The notes beneath the pieces are model-generated. The model was not told the DNA's origin, made no database searches, and worked only from the letters and a program-made list of their open reading frames with translations. A stretch of 64,000 nt of DNA from Falsiruegeria mediterranea M17 (GTDB lineage: Bacteria > Pseudomonadota > Alphaproteobacteria > Rhodobacterales > Rhodobacteraceae): contig NZ_ONZG01000005.1 of the NCBI RefSeq assembly GCF_900302455.1, forward strand, positions 62,001 through 126,000, read 5' to 3'. Of this stretch, positions 18,350 through 26,549 are shown piece after piece (the stretch's first letter is position 1; the number at the start of each line of letters is the position of its first letter). Made by a program: the position numbers and the translations under genes.

Positions 18350-18735
18350 GGATAAAGTGCAGGTTTCTGTTGCCAGGTACCTGCGAACCCCGCCTTACGC
18401 TGCTAGGCACAAGGACTTAAAGTCGGTTCAACCCGGACTGCTTACGCAGCCAGAGCAACCGGAGCACGATTGTCGTTTGCAATTGTACTGTTTTCGCCGG
18501 TAACGGTGGCAGACAGCCGAGACAAAGCTAACCCCTTTAGACGTCCGTCGATCCTATTTCGACCCCACGATTTCGAAAGTGATCCCCAAACGAAGGATGC
18601 TGCCGAAAGTGAATGGTGGAGTCGCCGGGTACCGCCCCCGGGTCCGATCCGTTTATTACGAGCGCGTTTATGTCCATAGTCCCGAAGGACATCCCCTGTA
18701 TAGGCAGTCGCAGCCGGGGATGCAATCGCCGGGTT
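18350..18735 (-). ncRNA. ssrA: Two-piece (circularly permuted) tmRNA
   Basis: Read on the minus strand, codons 18480 to 18442 spell ANDNRAPVALAA followed by TAA, a tmRNA proteolysis tag. The 5' part of the coding piece starts GGGGTCGAAATAGGATCGACGG at 18566, resembling the canonical tmRNA start. Upstream in transcription, the acceptor piece ends CGACTCCACCA (18624-18614). GGGGTCG and CGACTCC form a 7-bp acceptor stem with a G-U pair at position 3, the alanine identity element. The two parts are separated by about 47 bases (18567-18613) that would be removed. A pseudoknot-like GCAGGT/ACCTGC pairing closes the 3' end. A TAAAAT box lies at 18742-18747. Outer ends are estimates. Confidence 0.93.
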
Positions 18736-18741
18736 TCCCGT

Positions 18742-18747
18742 ATTTTA
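18742..18747 (-). promoter_or_regulatory. Possible -10 box of tmRNA
   Basis: TAAAAT on the minus strand lies about 7 bases before the estimated 5' end of the acceptor piece. The hexamer 17 bases upstream (GTAACC) is a weak -35 match. Confidence 0.4.
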
Positions 18748-18766
18748 GATCAGTAGAAGCAGAAGG

Positions 18767-19129
18767 TTACGCGCTGCGGCTCATGTTGGCGATGATCAGG
18801 AAAGCAGCTAGGGCGGCCTCGATTCCACCAAAGGCGAGCGCTTTGACGAAGGGAGGATTGTCCAAAACAAGCGATACGAACCGACCCAAGGCCGCACCGG
18901 CATAGACAAAACCGAGCATGGTGAAAGCTGCGGGCGTGCCCAGCCACAGAGCTGCAGCGGCGGTCACGACAAAGAGACCACCAACCGAGGCGCGCATTTC
19001 GCTGAGCCCCATGTTGCTGTTGGTCGGCGCCAGGTCGAGGGCACCCAGGGTGTAACTGGGCGCAAGAAAACCAAACAGGCCGAACCCAATGGTCAGCAGT
19101 GCTGCAAGGGTGTTGAGGGTGGGGATCAT
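18767..19129 (-). CDS. DUF4345-like small membrane protein
   Basis: This 120-residue protein has four predicted transmembrane helices (IGFGLFGFLAPSYTLGALDL, SVGGLFVVTAAAALWLGTP, TMLGFVYAGAALGRFVSLVL and IEAALAAFLIIANM). It has the LGALDLAP..EMRASVGGLF arrangement that I associate with DUF4345. The ATG at 19129 has AAAGGAG upstream; a longer open frame runs into tenA and was not used. It lies 49 bases after tenA in the same direction. The function is unknown. Confidence 0.75.
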   Translation of the reverse strand: MIPTLNTLAALLTIGFGLFGFLAPSYTLGALDLAPTNSNMGLSEMRASVGGLFVVTAAAALWLGTPAAFTMLGFVYAGAALGRFVSLVLDNPPFVKALAFGGIEAALAAFLIIANMSRSA

Positions 19130-19178
19130 GCGGGGCTCCTTTGTTCGCGATTTAGAACCCCGCGGGATCGGGGCAAGA

Positions 19179-19826
19179 TCAAGCAGCGTAAGAGGCGTCA
19201 AAGAAGGCGCGTTCCAATTCAACGGCCCGGGTAAAGAGTTCTTCGACCTCAGATTGCGCAGCGGCATCCAGCGTTGGCCATACCTTGTCGAGTTGCGCGC
19301 GCAAATACTCGACGACGCCTTCGAACCCGTCGCCTGCGTGAAGTGTGATCCATTCTGCAAACCAGAAAGGCAGATCCTCGCGCGGTGGGTTCACCGGGGT
19401 GGCCCAGCTAAGATAAGTCCATTCCGCAACCACCAGAACAGCCAGCATCAGCTCATACCGGCCCGACGCGGCGGCCTCAGCCATCAGGGCCTGGAAATCG
19501 CGGGTGGCAGGGGCAGCGGCGGCGTTCTGCTGGTCGGTGGTTACGTCCAGCGCCTCGAAGGACCGCAGAAAATAGGTGTTTTCCGGTCCGGTGATCACCG
19601 CCAGGAACTGCGCGGCGGGCACGCTGTCGGCCAGAGACGGGGCATGGGCGATGGCGCTGGCCAATAGGCGCACAAAGCCATCGATGAACTGATAGTCCTG
19701 CGCCAGATACCAACGCATCTTGTCCAGCGGCAGCGTGCCATCGGCCAGTTCGGTGGTGAACGCGTGGGTCGTGGCGGCGTGCCAATTGTCGGCGGCCAGT
19801 TGGCGCAGGTGTTCGGTAGGGCGCAT
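19179..19826 (-). CDS. tenA: TenA-family protein lacking the thiaminase II cysteine
   Basis: The 215-residue all-helical protein has the TenA pattern (LRQLAADNWHAATTHAFTTELADGTL, MRWYLAQDYQFIDGF, GPENTYFLRSF). In classic thiaminase II a catalytic cysteine sits in the segment before a tyrosine; here that segment reads VLVVAEWTYLSW, with Ala-Glu instead. This is the TenA_E subgroup. The family works in thiamine salvage by hydrolysing pyrimidine breakdown products. The replaced cysteine means the reaction may differ. It is followed by a DUF4345-like gene. Confidence 0.88.
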   Translation of the reverse strand: MRPTEHLRQLAADNWHAATTHAFTTELADGTLPLDKMRWYLAQDYQFIDGFVRLLASAIAHAPSLADSVPAAQFLAVITGPENTYFLRSFEALDVTTDQQNAAAAPATRDFQALMAEAAASGRYELMLAVLVVAEWTYLSWATPVNPPREDLPFWFAEWITLHAGDGFEGVVEYLRAQLDKVWPTLDAAAQSEVEELFTRAVELERAFFDASYAA

Positions 19827-19890
19827 TGGGGTCTCTCTGATCCAGATCTTTGACCTTGCGTCTAGGACGGATCAGACCGTTGGCACAAGA

Positions 19891-20646
19891 TCAGCTTTTG
19901 TCGCGCGCCGCGCGGGCCGCCATGACGTTGTCTTTCAGTGTCAGAGTATAGGCGGTGAGCTCTTGCAGAGCGGTGTCTGCAGTTGTGGCGTCGTTGGCCT
20001 CAATCGCGTCGGCAATACGCGTATGCAGGGCCACGATTTCTTCGCGCGAACGAGCAGTGAAGGTGATCATGTTCATCAGAGGCTGCATCGCCTCGACCGC
20101 GCCGGCCAGTTGATAGGACAGCACCGGGTTGTCGGCCCCATCCACCAGCGCCCGGTGAAAGGCCACGTCCGAGGCGCAGAATGCCTCATCCGTCAGGCCC
20201 GGCTGGCTCTGGCGCACGATTTCAGCCCGCATGGTGGCAAGGTGGTCCGGGGTGCGGCGTTGGGCGGACAATGGCGCACAGGCGCGTTCCAAGGCGAAGC
20301 GCGCTTCGCAAGCCGTGTCAAAGCTGACCGCATTCATGCTGAGCAATAGGGTCGAGGTGGTGACCTGTTGAGGATAGGCGTCCTCAAAACTCAGCCGGTT
20401 GACAAATGCGCCCCCCGAGGCGCCACGTTGGGTGCGGATCAGGGACTGCGCGGCAAGGCGTTTCAGGGCTTCGCGTACGGTGGAACGGGACACTTTAAAC
20501 TGCTCGCACAGCTCGGTCTCGGATGGGAGGCGTTCGTCGACGATCAGCTCACCGCCGATGATCGCGTCTTTGATCGCCTGGGCGATTTGCACCGAAAGAT
20601 CGGCCGAGCTGTTGGGATCAATTTTCACGACATCACCATTTTTCAT
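19891..20646 (-). CDS. GntR (FadR-type) transcriptional regulator, probably of the DMSP locus
   Basis: The 251-residue protein has an N-terminal winged helix (LPSETELCEQFKVSRSTVREALKRLAAQSLI) and a C-terminal all-helical FCD domain with likely metal/ligand residues (ARFALERACAPLSAQ, FHRALVDGADNPVL, LHTRIADAI). It is divergent from the DUF2182-DUF1326-dmdA-acuI genes. Two copies of a TGTCTGACA-like operator lie between them, so autoregulation and control of the DMSP genes are inferred. The ligand could be DMSP or a breakdown product such as acrylate or a CoA ester. Confidence 0.93.
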   Translation of the reverse strand: MKNGDVVKIDPNSSADLSVQIAQAIKDAIIGGELIVDERLPSETELCEQFKVSRSTVREALKRLAAQSLIRTQRGASGGAFVNRLSFEDAYPQQVTTSTLLLSMNAVSFDTACEARFALERACAPLSAQRRTPDHLATMRAEIVRQSQPGLTDEAFCASDVAFHRALVDGADNPVLSYQLAGAVEAMQPLMNMITFTARSREEIVALHTRIADAIEANDATTADTALQELTAYTLTLKDNVMAARAARDKS

Positions 20647-20647
20647 T

Positions 20648-20674
20648 TGTCTGACATTTAAAAGTCTGACATTT
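20648..20674. promoter_or_regulatory. Candidate GntR operator pair
   Basis: GTCTGACATTT occurs twice, at 20649-20659 and 20664-20674, 15 bases apart. Each contains a small dyad, TGTC-T-GACA in the first and AGTC-T-GACA in the second, resembling FadR-subfamily sites. They sit just upstream of the regulator's start codon and about 32 bases before the DUF2182 GTG. The 15-base spacing puts the copies about 1.4 helical turns apart. Confidence 0.6.
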
Positions 20675-20705
20675 GAGTCGTAGGGGATGACTCGGGGAGG
20701 ATCAA

Positions 20706-21497
20706 GTGAGCCGTCTGTCTGTCAGATCATTTTTGTGGCTTGGGTTCTACGGAATCATCCTGGCGGCGTGGTGGGTCCTGTATTCCATGGCGATCGACAT
20801 GGATCTGGATCTGATCGGCCGTCCCGGCCCGATGGGCGAAGCCATGCGGCAGATGGACCCGCGCATGGACATGTACATGCCCATGGCCGAGTTTGGCTCG
20901 CTGTTCTGGATGTGGGGCATCATGATGGCGGCGATGATGTTGCCGACATTGGTCCCGACCTTGCAAAGCTACGAAGACCTGATGACGTCGGCCAACGGAA
21001 CAAGAGCTGGCTGGATCGGTGTTCTGTTGGGCTATTTCCTGGTTTGGCTGGCGTTTGCCGCCGCGATCACAGGCGTGCAACTGGCGCTGCTATTCGGCGG
21101 TGTCGTGGATATGCTGGGGATCGCGAAGTCACCATGGCTGTCAGCAGGTCTGCTGATCGCAGTCGGAGCTTTCCAGTTCACCCGCGCCAAAGAGGTCTGC
21201 CATGGCGTGTGTCACGCCCCGATGATGTATTTCATCGGCAATTGGCGCACCGGGTTCGTCGGCGGGCTCCGAATGGGGCTGGGTCTGGGCGCGTTTTGCG
21301 CCGCCTGCTGCTGGGGGTTCATGGCGCTTGGCTTCGTCGGTGGTGTCATGAGCCTGCTGTGGATGGGCCTCGCCACCTTTTTCATGGTTCTGGAAAAACT
21401 ACCGCAAATCGGCCACCGTGTGACCAAACCCCTTGGCGTTCTGCTGATCGCCGCGGGTCTGGCCTTGCTGGTCTATGTATATGTAATTGGAGGATAA
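20706..21497 (+). CDS. DUF2182 polytopic membrane protein with Met-rich and Cys/His motifs
   Basis: This 263-residue protein has about six transmembrane helices and fits DUF2182, described as a predicted metal-binding membrane protein family. A periplasm-facing or loop segment (about 43-60) is rich in methionine (MGEAMRQMDPRMDMYMPM). A CHGVCHAPMM motif (Cys165, Cys169, His170) and a CAACC cluster (Cys198, 201, 202) follow, all apt for a soft metal such as copper; this is inference. It begins with GTG at 20706 preceded by GGGAGG. The DUF1326 gene starts 3 bases after its stop, and dmdA follows. Confidence 0.85.
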   Translation: MSRLSVRSFLWLGFYGIILAAWWVLYSMAIDMDLDLIGRPGPMGEAMRQMDPRMDMYMPMAEFGSLFWMWGIMMAAMMLPTLVPTLQSYEDLMTSANGTRAGWIGVLLGYFLVWLAFAAAITGVQLALLFGGVVDMLGIAKSPWLSAGLLIAVGAFQFTRAKEVCHGVCHAPMMYFIGNWRTGFVGGLRMGLGLGAFCAACCWGFMALGFVGGVMSLLWMGLATFFMVLEKLPQIGHRVTKPLGVLLIAAGLALLVYVYVIGG

Positions 21498-21500
21498 CCG

Positions 21501-22205
21501 ATGGCAGTGAAACGTAAGCCCAATGCCGACCGCCTGCCGGTCAGCCAACGGATAGACAGCCGCATGGCCAATCCCAGTCGTCGCGACAAGACGCCCACCG
21601 ATTGGGCCATCAAGGGCGAGCTGATCCTGAACTGTTCCTGCGATGTGTTCTGTCCCTGCGTGGTCTCCTTGGGCGCACACCCGCCGACCGAAGGGCATTG
21701 CCACGCCTGGATGGGGATCATCATCGACGAAGGTCATTACGAGGGCGAGGATCTGTCGGGCCTGAACGTGGGTCTGTTAGTCGACATTCCCGGTCGCATG
21801 GGCGAAGGCCAGTGGAAGGTTGCGGCCTATGTGGACGAAAACGCCAGTGGCAAAGCCTATAACGGTCTGCTTGAGATCTTTTCGGGCAAGGCGGGCGGCA
21901 CCACCGGTCTGTTCACCATGTTGGTGAGTGAGATCATCGGAGCCGAGCGCGCGCCGGTTGTCATCGAACGTGACGGTGCAAAGCGCCGCATCACCATCGG
22001 ACGCAAGATCCAGGGTGAAATCGAGATGCTGGGTGGGCTGGATCCCGAACACCCCGTCATGGTCAGCAATTCTAAATACTGGATGGGCCCCGACATCATC
22101 GTGGCGCGCGGCACCAAATCCAAGGTGCGCGACTATGGTCGCGTCTGGGATTTCGGCGGAAAATCTGCCGAGATCTGCCCAATCAATTGGAGCGGCGCAC
22201 GCTGA
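21501..22205 (+). CDS. DUF1326 protein with CxC-CxC cluster
   Basis: The 234-residue protein matches DUF1326: GELILNCSCDVFCPCVVS holds four cysteines (45, 47, 51, 53) followed by a His/Cys-rich GHCHAW (66-68). These residues could bind a metal or form a redox site. No signal peptide is seen, so it is likely cytoplasmic, possibly membrane-bound through its DUF2182 partner, with which it is commonly paired. It lies 3 bases after that gene and 66 bases before dmdA. The function is unknown. Confidence 0.87.
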   Translation: MAVKRKPNADRLPVSQRIDSRMANPSRRDKTPTDWAIKGELILNCSCDVFCPCVVSLGAHPPTEGHCHAWMGIIIDEGHYEGEDLSGLNVGLLVDIPGRMGEGQWKVAAYVDENASGKAYNGLLEIFSGKAGGTTGLFTMLVSEIIGAERAPVVIERDGAKRRITIGRKIQGEIEMLGGLDPEHPVMVSNSKYWMGPDIIVARGTKSKVRDYGRVWDFGGKSAEICPINWSGAR

Positions 22206-22271
22206 CAAAGCACCTTGCCGCCTTAGGGAAAACAACGGCGGCAGATCATCAACTGTTTGAGGAGACAAGGC

Positions 22272-23366
22272 ATGGCCATCATCATGCCATCGCGCCGCGT
22301 GCGCAAAACACCTTTTTCGCCTGGGGTCGAGGCCGCCGGGGTCAAGGGCTACACTGTCTATAATCACATGCTGCTGCCGACGTTCTTCGAAAGCGTCGAG
22401 GCCGACGCCGCGCATCTGAAGCAGCATGTGCAGGTCTGGGATGTGTCTGTGGAACGCCAGGTGCAGATCAAAGGCCCGGATGCGTTGCGATTGATGAAGA
22501 TGATCAGTCCCCGCGACATGGACAAGATGGCGGATGATCAGTGCTATTATGTGCCATCCGTGGATCACAACGGGGGCATGCTGAACGATCCGGTGTCGAT
22601 CAAGCTGGCCGACGATCACTATTGGCTCTCGGTCGCGGATGGTGATTTGTGGCAATATACGCTTGGAATTGCCATCGCGCTTGGTCTGGATGTCGAAGTG
22701 GATGAGCCGGATGTCTCACCCTTGGCCGTACAAGGACCCAAGGCTGATGATCTGATGGCGCGGGTCTTTGGAGACGTGGTACGGGACATCAAGTTCTTCC
22801 GCTACAAGCGTCTGCCGTTCGAGGGGCAGGAGTTTGTCGTGGCGCGCTCGGGGTGGTCCAAGCAGGGCGGGTTCGAGATCTACGTCGAGGGCACGGAATA
22901 CGGCATGCCGCTGTGGGATGCTTTGTTTGCTGCTGGCGAGGACCTGAATGTGCGGGCAGGGTGCCCCAACAACTTAGAGCGGATCGAGAGCGGATTGCTT
23001 AGCTTCGGCTCGGACATGCGACGGGACAACACGCCCTATGAATGCAGACTGGGGCGGTTCTGCAACTCGCCCGAGGATTACATCGGCAAGGTCGCGCTGG
23101 CCAAGCAGGCCCAGAACGGCCCACCACGTCAGATCCGCCCCATCGTGATCGAGGGAGAGATCGGTGCCTGCACCGGTTCCTGGCCGTTGCTCGCGGATGG
23201 TCGTCAGGTCGGGCAGGTGGCTTCGGCTGTGTTCAGCCCCCAGTTCGGCGTGAACGTCGCCATCGGCATGGTGGACCGCTCGCATTGGGACGCAGGAACC
23301 CGGATGGAGATCGAAACAGAACACGGGATGCGTGGTGCTGTGGTTCAGGAAAAGTTCTGGCGGTGA
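22272..23366 (+). CDS. dmdA: Dimethylsulfoniopropionate (DMSP) demethylase DmdA
   Basis: The 364-residue GcvT-fold protein agrees closely over its whole length with the Ruegeria pomeroyi DmdA sequence as I remember it, e.g. GVEAAGVKGYTVYNHMLLPT, LISPRDM-like KMISPRDMDKMADDQCYYVP, and RSGWSKQGGFEIYVEG. It transfers a methyl group from DMSP to tetrahydrofolate, giving methylmercaptopropionate, the first step of the demethylation route. The ATG at 22272 has GAGGAGA upstream. acuI follows, as in R. pomeroyi; the DUF2182/DUF1326 pair precedes it. Confidence 0.95.
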   Translation: MAIIMPSRRVRKTPFSPGVEAAGVKGYTVYNHMLLPTFFESVEADAAHLKQHVQVWDVSVERQVQIKGPDALRLMKMISPRDMDKMADDQCYYVPSVDHNGGMLNDPVSIKLADDHYWLSVADGDLWQYTLGIAIALGLDVEVDEPDVSPLAVQGPKADDLMARVFGDVVRDIKFFRYKRLPFEGQEFVVARSGWSKQGGFEIYVEGTEYGMPLWDALFAAGEDLNVRAGCPNNLERIESGLLSFGSDMRRDNTPYECRLGRFCNSPEDYIGKVALAKQAQNGPPRQIRPIVIEGEIGACTGSWPLLADGRQVGQVASAVFSPQFGVNVAIGMVDRSHWDAGTRMEIETEHGMRGAVVQEKFWR

Positions 23367-23453
23367 GTTTTGCCCCGCCGGATACCTCCGACGGGAACAT
23401 TTGGAAAAGATGAAGGTGGGCGCGTAAGGCGCTGTAACCAGGGGAGAAACGAT

Positions 23454-24449
23454 ATGTTTAATGCATTGGTTGTTGAAAAAGACGAAGAGAGCGGCAAGGC
23501 AAGCGCCTCGGTCAAGCAAATCGGTCTGGACGCTCTGCCCGAGGGCGAGGTGACCGTTGCGGTGGAGTATTCCACCGTGAACTACAAGGATGGTCTGTGC
23601 CTCAGTTCCAGCGGCGGCGGTTTGGTTCGCAAGTATCCGCATATTCCTGGCATCGATTTTGCCGGCACGGTCGAGGCATCAAGCGATGACCGGTATAAGC
23701 CGGGCGACAAGGTGGTTCTGACTGGCTGGCGCGTGGGAGAGGCGCACTGGGGCGGGTACAGTCAAAAGGCCAATGTGCGGGCCGATTGGCTGGTTCCGTT
23801 GCCCGACGGTCTGAACGCGCGCCAAGCAATGGCGGTGGGAACGGCGGGATTCACCGCGATGCTGGCGGTGATGGCGCTGCAGGATCACGGTATGAAGCCG
23901 GATCACGGTCCTGTTCTGGTCACTGGTGCTGCGGGCGGTGTGGGCTCGGTCGCGACCGCGATCTTGGCCAACTTGGGCTATGAGGTGGCAGGCGTCACCG
24001 GGCGTCCCGAAACGGCGGACTATCTGAAGTCCTTGGGCGCCACACAGATCGTAGCCCGCGAAGAGATCAACGAGACCACCAAACGCCCGCTGGAAAGCGA
24101 AACTTGGGCAGGCTGCGTCGACGCGGTTGGCGGTGCCATGCTGGCGCGGGTGCTGGGACAGATGAAGTACGGTGCTTCGGTTGCATCGGTCGGTCTGGCT
24201 GGCGGCGCAGGCTTGCCAGCAACCGTGATCCCGTTCCTGCTGCGTGGTGTGAACCTTTTGGGCATCGACAGTGTCATGCAGCCCTATGACAACCGCCTGC
24301 GCGCCTGGCAGCGGGTGGCAACCGACCTGCCGATGGACAAGCTTGAGGCTATGATCCAGCCAGCGACGCTCAGCGACCTGCCACAACTTGGCGCGGATAT
24401 CCTGCAAGGCCAGGTCAAAGGCCGCGTCGTCGTGGATGTGAACGCCTGA
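23454..24449 (+). CDS. acuI: Acrylyl-CoA reductase AcuI
   Basis: The 331-residue zinc-free medium-chain reductase is of the YhdH/YhfP type: YSTVNYKDGLCLSSSGGG, PHIPGIDFAGTVEAS and the NADPH-binding GAAGGVGSVATAILA. AcuI reduces acryloyl-CoA to propionyl-CoA, detoxifying the reactive product of DMSP cleavage and feeding carbon to central metabolism. The ATG at 23454 has GGGGAGAAA upstream; the longer open frame to 23370 is not supported. It lies 87 bases after dmdA and before a terminator. Confidence 0.94.
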   Translation: MFNALVVEKDEESGKASASVKQIGLDALPEGEVTVAVEYSTVNYKDGLCLSSSGGGLVRKYPHIPGIDFAGTVEASSDDRYKPGDKVVLTGWRVGEAHWGGYSQKANVRADWLVPLPDGLNARQAMAVGTAGFTAMLAVMALQDHGMKPDHGPVLVTGAAGGVGSVATAILANLGYEVAGVTGRPETADYLKSLGATQIVAREEINETTKRPLESETWAGCVDAVGGAMLARVLGQMKYGASVASVGLAGGAGLPATVIPFLLRGVNLLGIDSVMQPYDNRLRAWQRVATDLPMDKLEAMIQPATLSDLPQLGADILQGQVKGRVVVDVNA

Positions 24450-24481
24450 ACCTACATCTTGGATGTCGCTTTTGGCACAAG

Positions 24482-24510
24482 ACCCCGCAGTGAAATCTGC
24501 GGGGTTTTTT
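24482..24510 (+). terminator. Terminator of the dmdA-acuI transcript
   Basis: Stem ACCCCGCAG/CTGCGGGGT (9 bp) with loop TGAAAT is followed by a T-run. It lies 32 bases after the acuI stop and separates it from the BCCT gene. Confidence 0.9.
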
Positions 24511-24702
24511 ATTGATCTGGAAATCAAAAACCCTTGCGACGCTTGATGTTGCGTTTCCGACCTTGCATTCCAGCCACTGAATTTGTGTCGCGAAAAAACC
24601 AACAGGAATGTCGCTTTCAGACGCCATGGCGTCCCTTTTGCTGCGCCCATTTGGCCGGCATTTCCGGATCACGGCCACACTCAATCATGGGAGTGAGCAT
24701 AT

Positions 24703-26283
24703 ATGTCCGAAAAGAAGGAGACCGACTATGAGGTCGGTCAAGACAATGTTCAGGTCTTGGGCCTGGACATCCACAACCCGGTGTTTGCCGTATCCGGGCT
24801 GACCATCGTTGCATTTGTATTTTTCTCGCTGGTCTTTCGCGAACAAGCCGGTGAATTCTTTGGCTGGCTGCGGGTGGCGCTGACCTCGCGGTTCGACTGG
24901 GTCTTCATGATCGCCTGCAACATCTTTGTGGTGTTTTCGCTGCTGTTGATCGTGACGCCCTATGGATCGATCCGTTTGGGCGGGGCCGACGCCAAGCCCG
25001 ATTACAGCTATGCGGGCTGGATCTCGATGCTGTTTGCCGCTGGCATGGGCATCGGTCTGGTGTTCTGGGGCGTGGCCGAGCCGATCTCGCACTATGGGGC
25101 CAGCCTGGGTGGCGTTGCCACGGGCGAGGATGGCCTGCGCACCGACTGGGCACCACTTGGCGCGGCAGCCGATAACCCGCAGGGCGCGCGTGACCTGGCA
25201 ATGGCGGCTACCATTTTTCACTGGGGGCTGCACCCTTGGGCTATCTACGCAGTCGTGGCCCTGGCGCTGGCCTTCTTCAGCTTCAACAAAGGACTGCCGC
25301 TGACGATGCGGTCGGTGTTCTACCCGATCTTTGGCGAGGCGACCTGGGGTCCTCTGGGTCACATCATTGACGTCCTGGCGGTGTTTGCCACCATCTTTGG
25401 TCTGGCAACCTCCCTGGGTCTGGGCGCAACACAAGCTCTGGCGGGTCTCAACTATCTGTTTGGTGTGCCGGTGACTGACGGCATGAAGGTGCTGTTGATC
25501 ATCATCATCACCGCATTTGCGCTGATCTCGGTGGTTGCGGGGCTGGACAAGGGCGTTAAGCGCCTGTCCGAGGCCAACATGATACTTGCCGCTGCGCTGT
25601 TGGTGCTGGTTCTGATTGTTGGGCCGACCGTTGCCATCCTGTCAGGTTTCTTCACCAATCTGGTCGACTACGCCGTTCAACTGCCTGCATTGTCGAACTG
25701 GATTGGCCGTGAAGACACCAACTTCATGCAGGGCTGGACCACATTCTACTGGGCGTGGTGGATTTCCTGGTCACCGTTCGTGGGCATGTTCATTGCACGC
25801 ATTTCGCGCGGGCGAACCGTGCGAGAGTTCGTGACTTGCGTGCTGCTGATCCCAACCCTCGTCGGGGCCCTGTGGATGAGCGTGTTCGGCAACGCCGGAC
25901 TGGAGCAGGTCATGGCAGGTGGTGCCGAGGCGCTGCAAGACGCCGGGTTGGAGTTGAAGATGTTCGTGATGTTCGAAGCCTTCCCGATGTCCAGCCTTTT
26001 GTCGCTGGTAGGGATCATTCTGGTGGTGGTCTTCTTCGTGACCTCCTCCGATTCCGGCTCGCTGGTGATCGACACCATTACCGCTGGGGGCAAGACCAAC
26101 GCCCCCACGGCACAGCGCGTGTTCTGGTGCATCCTGGAAGGTGCGATCGCGATCGTACTGCTATTGGGCGGCGGTCTGGGTGCGCTTCAGGCGGCGGCGA
26201 TTGCGACGGGCTTTCCCTTTGCCATCATCCTGGTCCTGATGTGCGTGTCGATCTTCATCGGCCTGTCGCGCGAAAAGCGGTAG
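24703..26283 (+). CDS. BCCT-family betaine/DMSP-type transporter
   Basis: This 526-residue protein has about twelve transmembrane helices and the BCCT hallmarks: MGIGLVFWGVAEPISHY, and in the eighth helix FYWAWWISWSPFVGMFIARISRGRT, whose aromatic residues bind trimethylammonium or sulfonium groups. BCCT carriers take up glycine betaine, choline, carnitine or DMSP with sodium or protons. Its place right after dmdA-acuI makes DMSP a likely substrate, but this is inference. The C-terminal tail is short (SREKR), so osmosensing is less likely. It has its own terminator. Confidence 0.93.
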   Translation: MSEKKETDYEVGQDNVQVLGLDIHNPVFAVSGLTIVAFVFFSLVFREQAGEFFGWLRVALTSRFDWVFMIACNIFVVFSLLLIVTPYGSIRLGGADAKPDYSYAGWISMLFAAGMGIGLVFWGVAEPISHYGASLGGVATGEDGLRTDWAPLGAAADNPQGARDLAMAATIFHWGLHPWAIYAVVALALAFFSFNKGLPLTMRSVFYPIFGEATWGPLGHIIDVLAVFATIFGLATSLGLGATQALAGLNYLFGVPVTDGMKVLLIIIITAFALISVVAGLDKGVKRLSEANMILAAALLVLVLIVGPTVAILSGFFTNLVDYAVQLPALSNWIGREDTNFMQGWTTFYWAWWISWSPFVGMFIARISRGRTVREFVTCVLLIPTLVGALWMSVFGNAGLEQVMAGGAEALQDAGLELKMFVMFEAFPMSSLLSLVGIILVVVFFVTSSDSGSLVIDTITAGGKTNAPTAQRVFWCILEGAIAIVLLLGGGLGALQAAAIATGFPFAIILVLMCVSIFIGLSREKR

Positions 26284-26306
26284 GCCCGCGGTAACATGAT
26301 GAATCA

Positions 26307-26340
26307 GGGCCCCTGGGAGCAATCCTTGGGGCCCTTTTTC
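26307..26340 (+). terminator. Terminator after BCCT gene
   Basis: Stem GGGCCCC/GGGGCCC (26307-26313 and 26328-26334) with a partly paired interior is followed by TTTTT. It is 23 bases after the stop codon. Confidence 0.85.
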
Positions 26341-26549
26341 TGTGGCTTGACCGAATTGGCACAAAAGGTTTACCTCGACCCGTCCATCGGGTCGGAATCG
26401 ACTTGAAGGGCTGCCGCGGTGTCGCATTATCCTTACAAGAGGAATGGCGGCGACACGGCTCGGCTGGAAGACCTGCCCTGTTCCGGAGGCCCCGAAACAA
26501 GGTTGGGGCGACCGGTCGAGATGTGAAGCTGAAAAAGGACATAGTGGCG

